Below, one piece after another: positions 44,461 to 52,791 of a stretch of 64,000 bases of DNA (position 1 is its first letter; each line of letters starts with the position of its first letter). Location of the stretch: the NCBI GenBank assembly GCA_964518905.1, contig CAZFJL010000005.1, positions 46,311-110,310 of the forward strand, in the 5' to 3' direction. This stretch comes from RDYZ01 sp964518905. Lineage in GTDB: Bacteria; Cyanobacteriota; Cyanobacteriia; Cyanobacteriales; Geitlerinemataceae. The notes beneath the pieces are model-generated. The model did no database searches. It saw nothing but the letters and a program-made list of their open reading frames with translations, and had not been told where the DNA came from. The position numbers were made by a program, and so were the translations under genes.

Positions 44461-45192
44461 ATGACCTACAGCCTCAGAATTGCCGACCTCCCTAGCGATG
44501 AGCGCCCGCGTGAGCGCCTGATGAGCGTCGGCCCGAAAAGTCTCTCGAATGCGGAGCTAATCGCGATTTTGCTCGGAACCGGACAGGGAGCGGGCAAGCT
44601 TTCGGCGGTGGGACTCGGGCAACATATGTTGCAGCACCTCGGTCAGTGCGATCGCAATCCGCTGGACGTACTACGCACGAGCAATCCTAGGGAATTGATG
44701 GAGATTAATGGCATCGGCCCCGCCAAGGCGACGACGATCCTGGCGGCGATCGAGCTGGGCAAACGGGTGTTTCAAACGCGAGCGCTAGAACCGCCCACGA
44801 TCGACCATCCCGGCGTTGCGGCAAATTACCTGAGCCAGGAGCTGATGTGGAATGAGCAGGAATATTTCTCGGTGCTGTTCCTGGATACGAAAAACCGCGC
44901 CTTTGGGTTTAAAACCTTGACGATCGGTACAGCGACAGAAACTCTTGTGAGTACACCGGAGCTATTTCGCGAGATTTTCCGCCAAGGGGCAACCCGCGCG
45001 ATCGTGGCGCACAATCATCCCTCGGGCTGCGTCGATCCAAGCCAAGCCGACCTCGATTTAACGAAAAAATTGCTCTACGCCGGTCGCGAGCTGGGCGTGC
45101 CGATTCTCGATCACCTGATTTTAGGTGGTGGCAACTATCGCAGCTTGCGCGAATCGACGCCGCTTTGGAATGAATATCCCCAGGGTGATTAA
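44461..45192 (+). CDS. radC: RadC family JAMM-domain protein
   Basis: A 243-residue RadC-like protein. I choose the ATG at 44461 (MTYSLRIADLPSDERPRERL, the usual opening); a longer frame from 44380 would run through a short tandem repeat. A helix-hairpin-helix region (NPRELMEINGIGPAKATTILAAIELGKR) precedes the JAMM metal-binding motif AHNHPSGCVDPSQADLDLT and ILDHLILGGGNYRSLRE. Despite the name, a DNA-repair role is not established. The stop codon is followed by a string (aactggagatctcaa) that is directly repeated. Confidence 0.92.
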   Translation: MTYSLRIADLPSDERPRERLMSVGPKSLSNAELIAILLGTGQGAGKLSAVGLGQHMLQHLGQCDRNPLDVLRTSNPRELMEINGIGPAKATTILAAIELGKRVFQTRALEPPTIDHPGVAANYLSQELMWNEQEYFSVLFLDTKNRAFGFKTLTIGTATETLVSTPELFREIFRQGATRAIVAHNHPSGCVDPSQADLDLTKKLLYAGRELGVPILDHLILGGGNYRSLRESTPLWNEYPQGD

Positions 45193-45215
45193 GGTATCAG
45201 TCTTGATTGGCCTAG

Positions 45216-45257
45216 AACTGGAGATCTCAAAACTGGAGATCTCAAAACTGGAAATAG
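45216..45257. repeat. Short tandem repeat between convergent genes
   Basis: AACTGGAGATCTCAA occurs twice in a row, then a partial third copy, AACTGGAAATAG, which merges with the 3' end of the MBOAT gene. The third unit therefore encodes part of the MBOAT C-terminus. Confidence 0.8.
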
Positions 45258-46657
45258 AGAAATTCAGACGGTTGACTCATCGCCATCAATGTTAAAGCCC
45301 CGATCGCACCGAGGCTGATCGCCCAGCGCCATGTGGGCTGAAACCGTTGGGCGATCGCTTGCGTATTTGGCGCAAACCATACCACCAGCAATAAACCGAG
45401 GAGGCCAAACCCACGCATCCAGACGGCGATCGGCAAGACCGCCAATCCCCCACCTTCAACTCCAAACCCAAGCCCGCGCCCACCGACCATCGCGAATAGC
45501 AACTCCTGCGCCTGCCCAAACTCCGTCGCCCGAAACAACACCCAGGCCATCACCACCGCCACAAACGTCATCCCCCGCCCGAACCAATCCGGCGACCACC
45601 ACCGACCCCGCGCCCAAAGCTGATGCACCACGAGATACACGCCATGCAGGCCACCCCAGGCGACAAACGTCCAGCCTGCCCCATGCCATAGCCCGCCCAG
45701 CAGCATCGTGACCACGAGATTGAGGTAGCGTCGTAGCTCGCCGTTGCGGTTGCCGCCGAGGGGGATGTAGAGATAGTCGCGCAGGAAGTCGGAGAGGGTG
45801 ATGTGCCAGCGTCGCCAGAAGTCGGCGATCGATCGCGCTTGATAGGGCGAGTTGAAGTTAATCGGGATTTGGACGTTGAACATGCGACCGAGTCCGACGG
45901 CCATGTCGGAATAGCCCGAAAAGTCGAAGTAGAGCTGTAGGGTGTAGGCCAATGCGCCAAACCAGGCTTGATAAAATGAAGCCGTGGCGGACTGATCAAA
46001 ACTGGCCGCGACCCAGGGCGAGAGTGTATCGGCGATTAAGACTTTTTTGGCTAAACCGAGGATGAAAATTGTGACGCCGATCGTTACATTTCGCGGCGAA
46101 AAAACGAAGATGCGCTTTTGTTCTAGCTCGGGGATGAGCTGATCGTGTCGCAGGATTGGCCCTGCGATCAGTTGCGGAAAAAAGGTGATGAAGAGTCCGT
46201 AGACGATCGGGTCGTAGTCGTGGGCTTCACCGCGATAGGCGTCGATCAGGTAGGCGATTTGGGTGAAGCTATAGAACGAGATCGCCAGCGGTAGGACGAT
46301 CGTCGGATTTGGGAGCTGTATACCGATCAGGCCGTTGAGGTTCGCAACGAAAAAGCCTGCGTATTTGTAATAGCCGAGTAACCCGAGGTCGATCGCGATC
46401 CCGATCCACATGAGCCGTCGCGCCTGTGGGCTGTAGGGTGTCGCGCGTTGGATGCGTTGCCCGAGAATGTAGTTCACGGCGATCGAGCCGATTAGCAGAG
46501 GCAGATAGGCCGGGTTCCAGTAGCCGTAAAAAAACAGCGAGCTGGCGAGGAGAAACGCGATCGCGAGTTTCAGCTTGCGCCACCGTGCCAGGGAGTAAAA
46601 CACGACCAGCACGATCGGCAAAAAGTAGATGACAAATGCAAACGAATTAAACAGCAT
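45242..46657 (-). CDS. MBOAT-family O-acyltransferase (AlgI-like), copy 2
   Basis: A 471-residue polytopic acyltransferase, clearly paralogous to the protein at 36527-38134: both begin MLFNS, share QLIAGPI, LYFDFSGYSDMAVGLGRMF, INFNSPYQARSIADFWRRWHITLSDFLRDYLYIPLGG and LLGGLWHGAGWTF, and end with SEFLYFQF. The catalytic histidine is in the LWHG motif. It lacks the TNKDT insert. The ATG start is clear. Likely acylates a polysaccharide or other exported glycan; the partner hydrolase-like protein is not nearby. Confidence 0.9.
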   Translation of the reverse strand: MLFNSFAFVIYFLPIVLVVFYSLARWRKLKLAIAFLLASSLFFYGYWNPAYLPLLIGSIAVNYILGQRIQRATPYSPQARRLMWIGIAIDLGLLGYYKYAGFFVANLNGLIGIQLPNPTIVLPLAISFYSFTQIAYLIDAYRGEAHDYDPIVYGLFITFFPQLIAGPILRHDQLIPELEQKRIFVFSPRNVTIGVTIFILGLAKKVLIADTLSPWVAASFDQSATASFYQAWFGALAYTLQLYFDFSGYSDMAVGLGRMFNVQIPINFNSPYQARSIADFWRRWHITLSDFLRDYLYIPLGGNRNGELRRYLNLVVTMLLGGLWHGAGWTFVAWGGLHGVYLVVHQLWARGRWWSPDWFGRGMTFVAVVMAWVLFRATEFGQAQELLFAMVGGRGLGFGVEGGGLAVLPIAVWMRGFGLLGLLLVVWFAPNTQAIAQRFQPTWRWAISLGAIGALTLMAMSQPSEFLYFQF

Positions 46658-46728
46658 CGCGATGAGTGCAAGCTTCAGGATCGTTTACGGCTTAGACGGC
46701 TTGTACGGCTTGAATATTTGTATTGAAA

Positions 46729-46800
46729 TGGGCGACCAGGGACTCGAACCCTGAACCAGCGGATTAAGAGTCCGATGCTCTACCATTGAGCTAGTCGCCC
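46729..46800 (-). tRNA. trnK: tRNA-Lys (anticodon CUU)
   Basis: A 72-base cloverleaf on the minus strand: acceptor GGGCGAC/GTCGCCC, D stem GCTC/GAGC with AATGGTA loop, anticodon loop CTCTTAA giving CUU, five-base variable loop TGGTT, T arm CAGGG-TTCGAGT-CCCTG, discriminator A. CCA is not encoded. The anticodon stem TCGGA/TCCGC has one mismatch at its base. CUU reads AAG only; AAA would need a UUU tRNA elsewhere. Confidence 0.95.
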
Positions 46801-47180
46801 GCTACCGGCGATCCAATGTACCCCAAAATACGGCGGAAATGCGATCGCCGTGCCACGAATATTCAAAATTCACATCGCGCTGCTGTTGAATGCGGTTCCG
46901 CTCCCCTCGCCGTGCCTCTTCTTTCTGGCGCGAGCTGTCGGGAGCGATAGGACAGTGGCGCGAATTCCTAGCCCTGTTTGCGCCTGCACTGGTGAACAAG
47001 GACATCAGGACTCCAGCCATAACATCAAGAACTAAGACAGGAATGGCACAACAGTCTAGCTTGAAGGCAGTTCGACACGTACTCTAGAAAGGCGAGCCAC
47101 GATAATTCTGGTTTGCTTCTCGAATTGCGATCGCTGGGTCGAGAAAAATCCGGTCACGTTTGAAGACGAGTGCGAGATTT
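46801..47180. other. Intergenic region between tRNA-Lys and the stress protein gene
   Basis: 380 bases with no credible gene, hairpin or repeat copy. It should hold the tRNA promoter on the minus strand and that of the universal stress protein on the plus strand. Confidence 0.45.
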
Positions 47181-48056
47181 ATGTTTCAGAAATTAGTTAT
47201 CTGTACGGATTTTGATGATGGGCTATTACGTTTAGCGAACTGCTTGGATAGCTTGGCGAAAAGCGGTATCCGCGAAGTGGTCTTCTTCCATTACGTTCCC
47301 ATGTGGCAAGAGGGAGATATCCCACGCATGGATGATGAGAAAATTGAAGCCGCTCGTCATCGCTTCTCCGAGACAATCACGGGATTCTCAGGGGATATCG
47401 CGGTGAAGTTCGAGGTGCGATCGGAGCAGCTCGTCACCAATTTGCTCGACGTGATTCAAGAACACGGCAGTGATTTAGTGATTCTGGGAGCGCAGAGCCG
47501 GACGCTGCTAAATGAAAAACTGTTTGGTAGCACCACTACGACCCTGACCGAAAAGCTACCGATTCCGATGCTCGTGATACGACCGGTCGTCTTAGCCACC
47601 TTCACCGAAGAAGAGCTAAACCTCCGCTGTCAGTATCTGTTCCGTCGCTTACTCGTTGCCTATGACGGAACGGAGGCTTCGGAAGGCTTGATCGACATGC
47701 TGGTTGATCGCATCAGTCAACACGGGAAGGCCGCGATCGAGCGCTGCAAGCTGGGCTGGATTGTGGAAACCACACGCCGTGGCATTTCCGTGCCGGAGAA
47801 GCTGGCCGAAGCGGAGGCCAAAATCTCCACGACTGGTCAACGGTTTGCGGCACTTGATCTGAAGGTGACGACGGAAGTGCGTACCGGTGATCCGATCGCC
47901 GAGATGATCAAGATGGCGGGCGAAGGTGGCGTCAGCGCGATCGCCGTGACGGCGCATAGTTTGCCGAAATTCCTCGAATGGTCACGCCCTAGCTTTCCAA
48001 ATCAGCTTTTGCGATCGAGCTTTCACCCCGTCTTGTTTTTCCCACCGCAGCGGTAG
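47181..48056 (+). CDS. Tandem universal stress protein (UspA-like) domains
   Basis: About 291 residues with two UspA folds. Domain 1 (MFQKLVICTDFDDGLLRLAN ... DLVILGAQSRTLLNEKLFGSTTTTLTEKLPIPMLVIRP) ends in a glycine-rich loop close to the G-2X-G-9X-G(S/T) ATP-binding pattern. Domain 2 (RRLLVAYDGTEASEGLIDML ... IAVTAHSLPKFLEWSRPSFPNQLLRSSFHPVLFF) is less typical. The ATG at 47181 is preferred; TTG at 47160 would add seven residues. It lies upstream of psbZ on the same strand with about 130 bases between. The role under stress is family inference. Confidence 0.85.
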   Translation: MFQKLVICTDFDDGLLRLANCLDSLAKSGIREVVFFHYVPMWQEGDIPRMDDEKIEAARHRFSETITGFSGDIAVKFEVRSEQLVTNLLDVIQEHGSDLVILGAQSRTLLNEKLFGSTTTTLTEKLPIPMLVIRPVVLATFTEEELNLRCQYLFRRLLVAYDGTEASEGLIDMLVDRISQHGKAAIERCKLGWIVETTRRGISVPEKLAEAEAKISTTGQRFAALDLKVTTEVRTGDPIAEMIKMAGEGGVSAIAVTAHSLPKFLEWSRPSFPNQLLRSSFHPVLFFPPQR

Positions 48057-48185
48057 GGAATGCATTGGTGACAGTGTTTTGAGAGCTGCGGGTGTCTGAC
48101 CAAAAATATGGTAAATATGATGCAAGTATGCGTCGGTCGCGCCTGCGGATTTTTAAGGACAAATAATTAACTAAGGATAGAAATA

Positions 48186-48377
48186 ATGCTCACAATCGCG
48201 TTTCAAATCGCCCTGGCTGGCCTCGTTCTGCTGTCGTTCTTGATGGTTGTTGGCGTTCCGGTTGCGTACGCTTCGCCGCAAAACTGGGATCAGTCGAAGG
48301 GTTTGCTCTGGGTCGGTTCGGGTCTGTGGATCGTCCTCGTCCTGGCTGTTGGCGCACTAAACTATCTTGTGGCCTAG
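48186..48377 (+). CDS. psbZ: Photosystem II protein PsbZ (Ycf9)
   Basis: A 63-residue subunit with two membrane helices (LTIAFQIALAGLVLLSFLMVVGVPVAY and LLWVGSGLWIVLVLAVGALNYLVA) joined by the charged turn SPQNWDQSKG, as in all PsbZ. It sits at the periphery of photosystem II next to CP43. The ATG start follows an AAGGA ribosome-binding site. psbZ followed by ribH is a familiar cyanobacterial arrangement, but here a hairpin lies between the genes. Confidence 0.97.
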   Translation: MLTIAFQIALAGLVLLSFLMVVGVPVAYASPQNWDQSKGLLWVGSGLWIVLVLAVGALNYLVA

Positions 48378-48447
48378 GATCGTACGTGAGGGCATCAGGT
48401 CGAGACTATGATGATCGATGCCCGTATGAGTTTGGCTTTGATGACGG

Positions 48448-48481
48448 GAACCCGGTAGAGTTTAGCTTTGCCGGGTTCTTT
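48448..48481 (+). terminator. Terminator hairpin after psbZ
   Basis: GAACCCGG (48448-48455) and CCGGGTTC (48471-48478) pair perfectly and are followed by TTT. It would separate psbZ from ribH transcription. Confidence 0.7.
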
Positions 48482-48595
48482 GCTGCGTGATGCCAACCGA
48501 TGTGTCACCGTTGCTCGATCGCGATCGCCCCCGCTGACCCACACCTTAAAACCTCGACTCAATCGTCCGAATCCTCGCACTCTCCACACACAACC

Positions 48596-49072
48596 ATGAC
48601 TGTATTTGAAGGAAATTTTGCCAATACGGCTGACTATCGTTTCGCGATCGTGATTGCGCGGTTTAACGATCTTGTTACGGATAAGCTCGTGTCAGGCTGT
48701 CAGGACTGTTTTAAGCGACACGGCGTCAATACCGATCCTGACGGTGGTCAGGTGGATTATGCCTGGGTTCCGGGCTGTTTCGAGGTGTCGCTGGTGGCGC
48801 GAAAGCTGGCAGAAACGGGACGTTACGATGCGATCGTCTGTCTCGGTGCGGTGATTCGCGGTCATACGCCCCACTTTGACTACGTGGCGTCGGAAGTCTC
48901 GAAAGGCATCGCCGCGACGAGCATCCAAACCGGCGTGCCGACCATTTTTGGCGTGTTAACCACGGATACGATGCAGCAAGCCCTAGAACGAGCGGGCATT
49001 AAGAGCAATCTAGGCTGGAGCTATGCGATGAATGCGCTGGAAATGGCGAGCCTGATGAAAACGATCGCCTAA
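48596..49072 (+). CDS. ribH: 6,7-dimethyl-8-ribityllumazine synthase
   Basis: RibH makes the lumazine precursor of riboflavin from the ribityl-aminopyrimidine and dihydroxybutanone phosphate. From the ATG at 48596 the protein is 158 residues, the normal length (MTVFEGNFANTADYRFAIVIARFNDLV). Key motifs are VDYAWVPGCFEVSLVARKLA, CLGAVIRGHTPHFDYVASEVSKG with the catalytic histidine, and PTIFGVLTTDTMQQALERAG. The longer frame from 48500 adds an unlikely Ser/His-rich leader. Element D begins immediately after the stop codon. Confidence 0.96.
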   Translation: MTVFEGNFANTADYRFAIVIARFNDLVTDKLVSGCQDCFKRHGVNTDPDGGQVDYAWVPGCFEVSLVARKLAETGRYDAIVCLGAVIRGHTPHFDYVASEVSKGIAATSIQTGVPTIFGVLTTDTMQQALERAGIKSNLGWSYAMNALEMASLMKTIA

Positions 49073-49194
49073 CCCTCTTTTGTCACTCTTCAAAAAGAAC
49101 GGCTGAAACCCTTATTCTTTCGTTCTCGCTCTCATTTAAGAGATGGCTGAAATAACGCAAACTCGTTATCGAATCGGAGAGTGACAAAAGAGGG
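49073..49194. repeat. Element D, complete copy abutting ribH
   Basis: A 122-bp element bounded by a perfect 17-bp inverted repeat, CCCTCTTTTGTCACTCT ... AGAGTGACAAAAGAGGG, flanked on both sides by CTAA (49069-49072 and 49195-49198). The left CTAA contains the TAA stop codon of ribH. The long stem could also serve as the ribH terminator. Fragments of the same ends are at 38170 and 60746. Confidence 0.85.
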
Positions 49195-49247
49195 CTAATC
49201 GCTGAGATCCAGGAGGGGAAAGCTGCGATCGCGTCTTTCGGACGGTG

Positions 49248-50777
49248 TTATGGCTGCTGGTTCAACGGAGCGCGATGCGTCCAGTAGTGTCGCAAATCTC
49301 GCGAGACTTTCCCCGACAGTAAAACGCAGCCGATCACATTCGGAAAGGCCAGCGCGAAAAACATCATGTCGCTGAAATCAATGATCGTGACTAAATCTTG
49401 GCCGAAACATCCGAAAAACGTTGCGACCACAAACAACATTCGATAGAGCCTGATCCAGCGTCCACCGAGTAAATACGACCAACATTGTTCGCCGTAGTAG
49501 CTCCAGGCGATCGCCGTCGAAAAGGCAAACAGCATCGTTGCGATCGCCAAAATGTTGGGAAACCAGCTTAAATTGCTGCGAAACGCCGCGATCGTGATTT
49601 CGATGCCCGACAAGCCGAGGGTATGCGATCCCGTCGTCAAAATAACGAAGGCGGTCAGATTGCAAATCAACACCGTGTCGATCATCGGTTCGAGTAGTGC
49701 GACAAATCCTTCACGTACGGGGCAAGTTGTGCGTGCGGCCACATGAGCCATCGCGGACGACCCGAGACCGGCCTCATTGGAAAACGCCGCCCGACGCAAG
49801 CCCTGTACCATCACCCCGATCGATCCCCCAGAAATAGCCGCTACGGGAGACGTCACACCCTGGGCGATCGCGCCGATCGCCTGGGGGATCGCTCCAAAAT
49901 TATGTAACAACACCCAACCCGTCGCGAGGAGATACACCCCCGCCATCAGTGGCACCAGCATCGACGCCACGGAACCCACGCGACGGATACCGCCCAGGAT
50001 CACGATTCCCACCAAACCCGCTACCACCGGACCAAAGATCCAGATCGGCACAGGAGCAAGGGTCTGAATCGCGATATAAGCCTGGGTGGTTTGAAACATG
50101 CTGCCACTGCCCAAGGCGGACAGCAGGCACAGGATTGCAAACGCCAAACTTAAATAACGCCCAAGCCGAGGCCGACCGATTTCCGCTAGCCCGTCACGCA
50201 GGTAATACATCGGCCCGCCAAGGATATGTCCACCGGGCAAAATTGATCGATAGGTTTGCGCCAACGTACTTTCGACAAATTTGCTGCTCATCCCCAATAA
50301 AGCCGCGAGGGTCATCCAAAAGACGGCTCCGGGACCGCCGAGCTGAATGGCGATCGCCACGCCGGAAATATTCCCCAAACCAACCGTCGCGGCCAAGGCC
50401 ATCGAGAGCGCCTGAAAAGATGTCACTTCCCCCGGTTGATTGGCGGATACTTCCGGGTGTACTAAGACTTGCAAGCTATGGCGTAAACCCCACAGGTTTA
50501 CAAATCCGAGCCGCACGGTTAAAACAATTGCGCCCAGACTCAGCCACAGCACCACGAGGGGAATGCCAAAAATATCAACGAATAGTACGGCATCGAGGAG
50601 GGCCACAATATTCGCTAGTATGGCGTTGAAATTCGTAATAATCAGGTTGGGAGCGATCGCCTCGATCGTCCCGAGCACAACGGCTAAGGCGATCGTGCCA
50701 ATCAACCAGCCCCAAAGGTTCGTTGCGCGTTCGTGAGTCTGATCAATCGCGTTAGGAGGCTGCTTTGGGGAAGGCAT
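49248..50777 (-). CDS. Sodium:alanine symporter family protein (AgcS)
   Basis: A 509-residue sodium-coupled amino-acid importer with about eleven helices. AgcS hallmarks are IPLVVLWLSLGAIVLTVRLGFVN, SFQALSMALAATVGLGNISGVAIAIQLGGPGAVFWM, GGPMYYLRDGL and FSNEAGLGSSAMAHVAARTTCPVREGFVALLEPMIDT. Likely substrates are alanine or glycine, by family. The N-terminal 20 residues are hydrophilic. The ATG start is clear. Nothing nearby suggests a specific pathway. Confidence 0.93.
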   Translation of the reverse strand: MPSPKQPPNAIDQTHERATNLWGWLIGTIALAVVLGTIEAIAPNLIITNFNAILANIVALLDAVLFVDIFGIPLVVLWLSLGAIVLTVRLGFVNLWGLRHSLQVLVHPEVSANQPGEVTSFQALSMALAATVGLGNISGVAIAIQLGGPGAVFWMTLAALLGMSSKFVESTLAQTYRSILPGGHILGGPMYYLRDGLAEIGRPRLGRYLSLAFAILCLLSALGSGSMFQTTQAYIAIQTLAPVPIWIFGPVVAGLVGIVILGGIRRVGSVASMLVPLMAGVYLLATGWVLLHNFGAIPQAIGAIAQGVTSPVAAISGGSIGVMVQGLRRAAFSNEAGLGSSAMAHVAARTTCPVREGFVALLEPMIDTVLICNLTAFVILTTGSHTLGLSGIEITIAAFRSNLSWFPNILAIATMLFAFSTAIAWSYYGEQCWSYLLGGRWIRLYRMLFVVATFFGCFGQDLVTIIDFSDMMFFALAFPNVIGCVLLSGKVSRDLRHYWTHRAPLNQQP

Positions 50778-51420
50778 TACGTGTCGATATTACGTCAAGA
50801 CAGGATGAAAGCATGGGAGCCAGGGAACCGAAGCGTTATCGGTGAGCGAGCCATCTCTGCCCCTTTCAGTTCAAAACTTGATTACTGTCTACGTTCTGTT
50901 GTTGCGACTATCCGGTTGTTCTTGCTTACCGTCGGAGAGGATCGACACGAGACAATATAGAGAGAAATAACTGTAAAAACACGAGGAAGATAACAGGTCT
51001 GTTTCTATCCCAATTCGCTAAAATGCTTCTGCTGTATGGTCTCTGGTGCTAAGAGAGCAGACTTCAATCACTCGCTGTCTTGAGTAATATTACGTAATTA
51101 CTCGGTTTCAGGTGATGGGGGTTTCTCCCCCCAGGGTTAACGATCGCCGATATTCGTTAAGTCTATTTGCTGATAACGCAGGGCTGGCAAAGCTGGGCGG
51201 GAAAAGCGACCGACACGGGGTAAAATTTGTGCGGAATTGCCGATCGCCAAGAAAAAGTCAAGAACTTTACGTCTGAACTGAGCAACACGATCAAGAGATT
51301 GCAGATCGTTAAGATCACTCCACTCCATTGGTAAACCGGAGATCTTGACCGCGTTGCTGGGTGAATGGCGCATCGCCGCACTGAATCACGATCGCCCTAG
51401 CGCAACTGGAGGACAGACCC
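50778..51420. other. Intergenic region upstream of the phosphatase gene
   Basis: About 640 bases, including a possible small minus-strand gene (51137-51373) and a GC hairpin TGGGGGTTTCTCCCCCCA at 51116-51133. It must contain the promoters of agcS (minus) and of the phosphatase (plus). Confidence 0.45.
51137..51373 (-). CDS. Possible small hypothetical protein
   Basis: A 78-residue frame (MEWSDLNDLQSLDRVAQFRRKVLDFFL ... GRFSRPALPALRYQQIDLTNIGDR). Composition is protein-like and it lies divergent from the phosphatase gene, but I recognise no family. An overlapping frame on the same strand is less protein-like. It may be a real small gene or chance. Confidence 0.3.
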   Translation of the reverse strand: MRHSPSNAVKISGLPMEWSDLNDLQSLDRVAQFRRKVLDFFLAIGNSAQILPRVGRFSRPALPALRYQQIDLTNIGDR

Positions 51421-51423
51421 CTG
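51408..51423 (+). promoter_or_regulatory. Ribosome-binding site and CTG start of the phosphatase gene
   Basis: GGAGG at 51408-51412 is followed after 8 bases by CTG GCT ACC (51421). The frame upstream to the stop at 51382-51384 has no ATG, GTG or TTG, and the phosphatase motif RHGQ starts nine codons after CTG. Confidence 0.7.
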
Positions 51424-52770
51424 GCTACCACCGTCATCATCATCCGTCACGGACAAAGCACCTATAACCTCGAAGGCCGTATCCAAGGTCAATGTGATAA
51501 ATCGGTGCTGACCGATCGCGGCATCGCCGACGCGCGAAAAGTAGGCGAAGCGCTGAAAGGAGTGGCCTTCGATGCGGTGTATTGCAGTCCGCTCCAGCGT
51601 GCGACACAAACCGCGACGGAAATTTGCACCGCGATCGGCACGGGCATCACGCCCCAACCGCTCGATCTGGTGAAAGAAATTGATCTGCCGCTGTGGGAGG
51701 AGATGCTGCGCAGCGACGTGATCGCCAAGTATCCCGAGGAGTATCAGACCTGGAAGGATCACCCCGAAAAATTTTCGATGACGGTGACCGATGACAATGG
51801 CGAGACGATCGAGCGTTTCCCCGTGCTGGAGCTGTTCGATCGCGCTCGACAGTTTTGGACGGAAGCCCTCGCGAAACACGACGGCAAGACGATCGCGATC
51901 GTCGCTCACAACGGCATTAACCGCAGCCTGATCGCCACTGCACTTAAAATCTCGCCGCGCTACTATCCCTCGATCCAGCAATCCAACTGCTGCATTAACG
52001 TCCTCAAATTTTCCGGCGGTTTAGCCGACACTGTCCAGCTCGAATCCCTCAACCAACTCGCCCACCTCGATCATCCCTTCCCCACCTACCGCAAACCCCA
52101 CAAAGGCCCGCGCATCTTCCTTGTGCGCCACGGCGAAACCCAATGGAACCGCGAGTCCCGCTTCCAGGGACAGATCGATATTCCGCTGAATGAGAATGGC
52201 AAGGCTCAGGGTCGCAAGGCGGCTGAATTCCTCAAGGATGTCGAGCTGGATTTCGCCGTAAGCAGCCCGCTATCGCGTCCGAAGGAAACCGCGCAGTTTA
52301 TCCTGGAGCATCATCCCGGTATTGAGCTGACCTATAAGGATGAGCTGAAGGAAATCGGTCATGGCTTGTGGGAAGGCAAGCTCGAAGCGGAAATTATGGC
52401 GGAGTATGCCGATCTGCTCGAACAGTGGAAAGTGAAGCCGGAAACGGTGCAGATGCCGGAGGGCGAGAATCTTCAGCAGGTGTGGGATCGGGTCAAAGTG
52501 GATTGGGATGCGATCGTCAGTGAGTATGCCGCTGGTGAGACGCCGCGATCGGGCATTGTCGTCGCCCACGATGCGGTCAATAAAGCGATTCTCTGCGAAC
52601 TGTTTGAGCTACCGCCGGAATTTTTCTGGAATTTCAAACAGGGCAACGGCGCGGTCAGCATCATTGACTATCCCGACGGTGCGGAGGGTCTGCCGGTGTT
52701 GCAGTCGATGAACATGACCAGCCATCTATCGGGTGGCGTGTTCGATCAAACTGCTGCCGGTGCGCTGTAG
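51421..52770 (+). CDS. Two-domain histidine phosphatase (phosphoglycerate mutase family), CTG start
   Basis: A 449-residue protein with two histidine-phosphatase domains in tandem. Domain 1 begins TTVIIIRHGQSTYNLEGRIQGQC and has VYCSPLQRATQTATEI and AIVAHNGINRSLI. Domain 2 begins IFLVRHGETQWNRESRFQGQID and has AVSSPLSRPKETAQFIL and GIVVAHDAVNKAIL. The RHG and the second histidine are present in both. The open frame has no conventional start before domain 1; a near-cognate CTG at 51421 sits 8 bases after GGAGG, and cyanobacterial relatives begin at this point with MAT. Starting at the first TTG/GTG/ATG would remove the first catalytic histidine. Substrate unknown; phosphoserine- or sugar-phosphatase is possible. 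Confidence 0.85.
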   Translation: MATTVIIIRHGQSTYNLEGRIQGQCDKSVLTDRGIADARKVGEALKGVAFDAVYCSPLQRATQTATEICTAIGTGITPQPLDLVKEIDLPLWEEMLRSDVIAKYPEEYQTWKDHPEKFSMTVTDDNGETIERFPVLELFDRARQFWTEALAKHDGKTIAIVAHNGINRSLIATALKISPRYYPSIQQSNCCINVLKFSGGLADTVQLESLNQLAHLDHPFPTYRKPHKGPRIFLVRHGETQWNRESRFQGQIDIPLNENGKAQGRKAAEFLKDVELDFAVSSPLSRPKETAQFILEHHPGIELTYKDELKEIGHGLWEGKLEAEIMAEYADLLEQWKVKPETVQMPEGENLQQVWDRVKVDWDAIVSEYAAGETPRSGIVVAHDAVNKAILCELFELPPEFFWNFKQGNGAVSIIDYPDGAEGLPVLQSMNMTSHLSGGVFDQTAAGAL

Positions 52771-52791
52771 GCGGGTCTCAACCTCTCAAAC

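Noticed and set aside
51114..51135. GC hairpin TGGGGGTTTCTCCCCCCA as a terminator
   Set aside because: No U-run follows on either strand, and no clear gene ends at the right place apart from the doubtful small frame.
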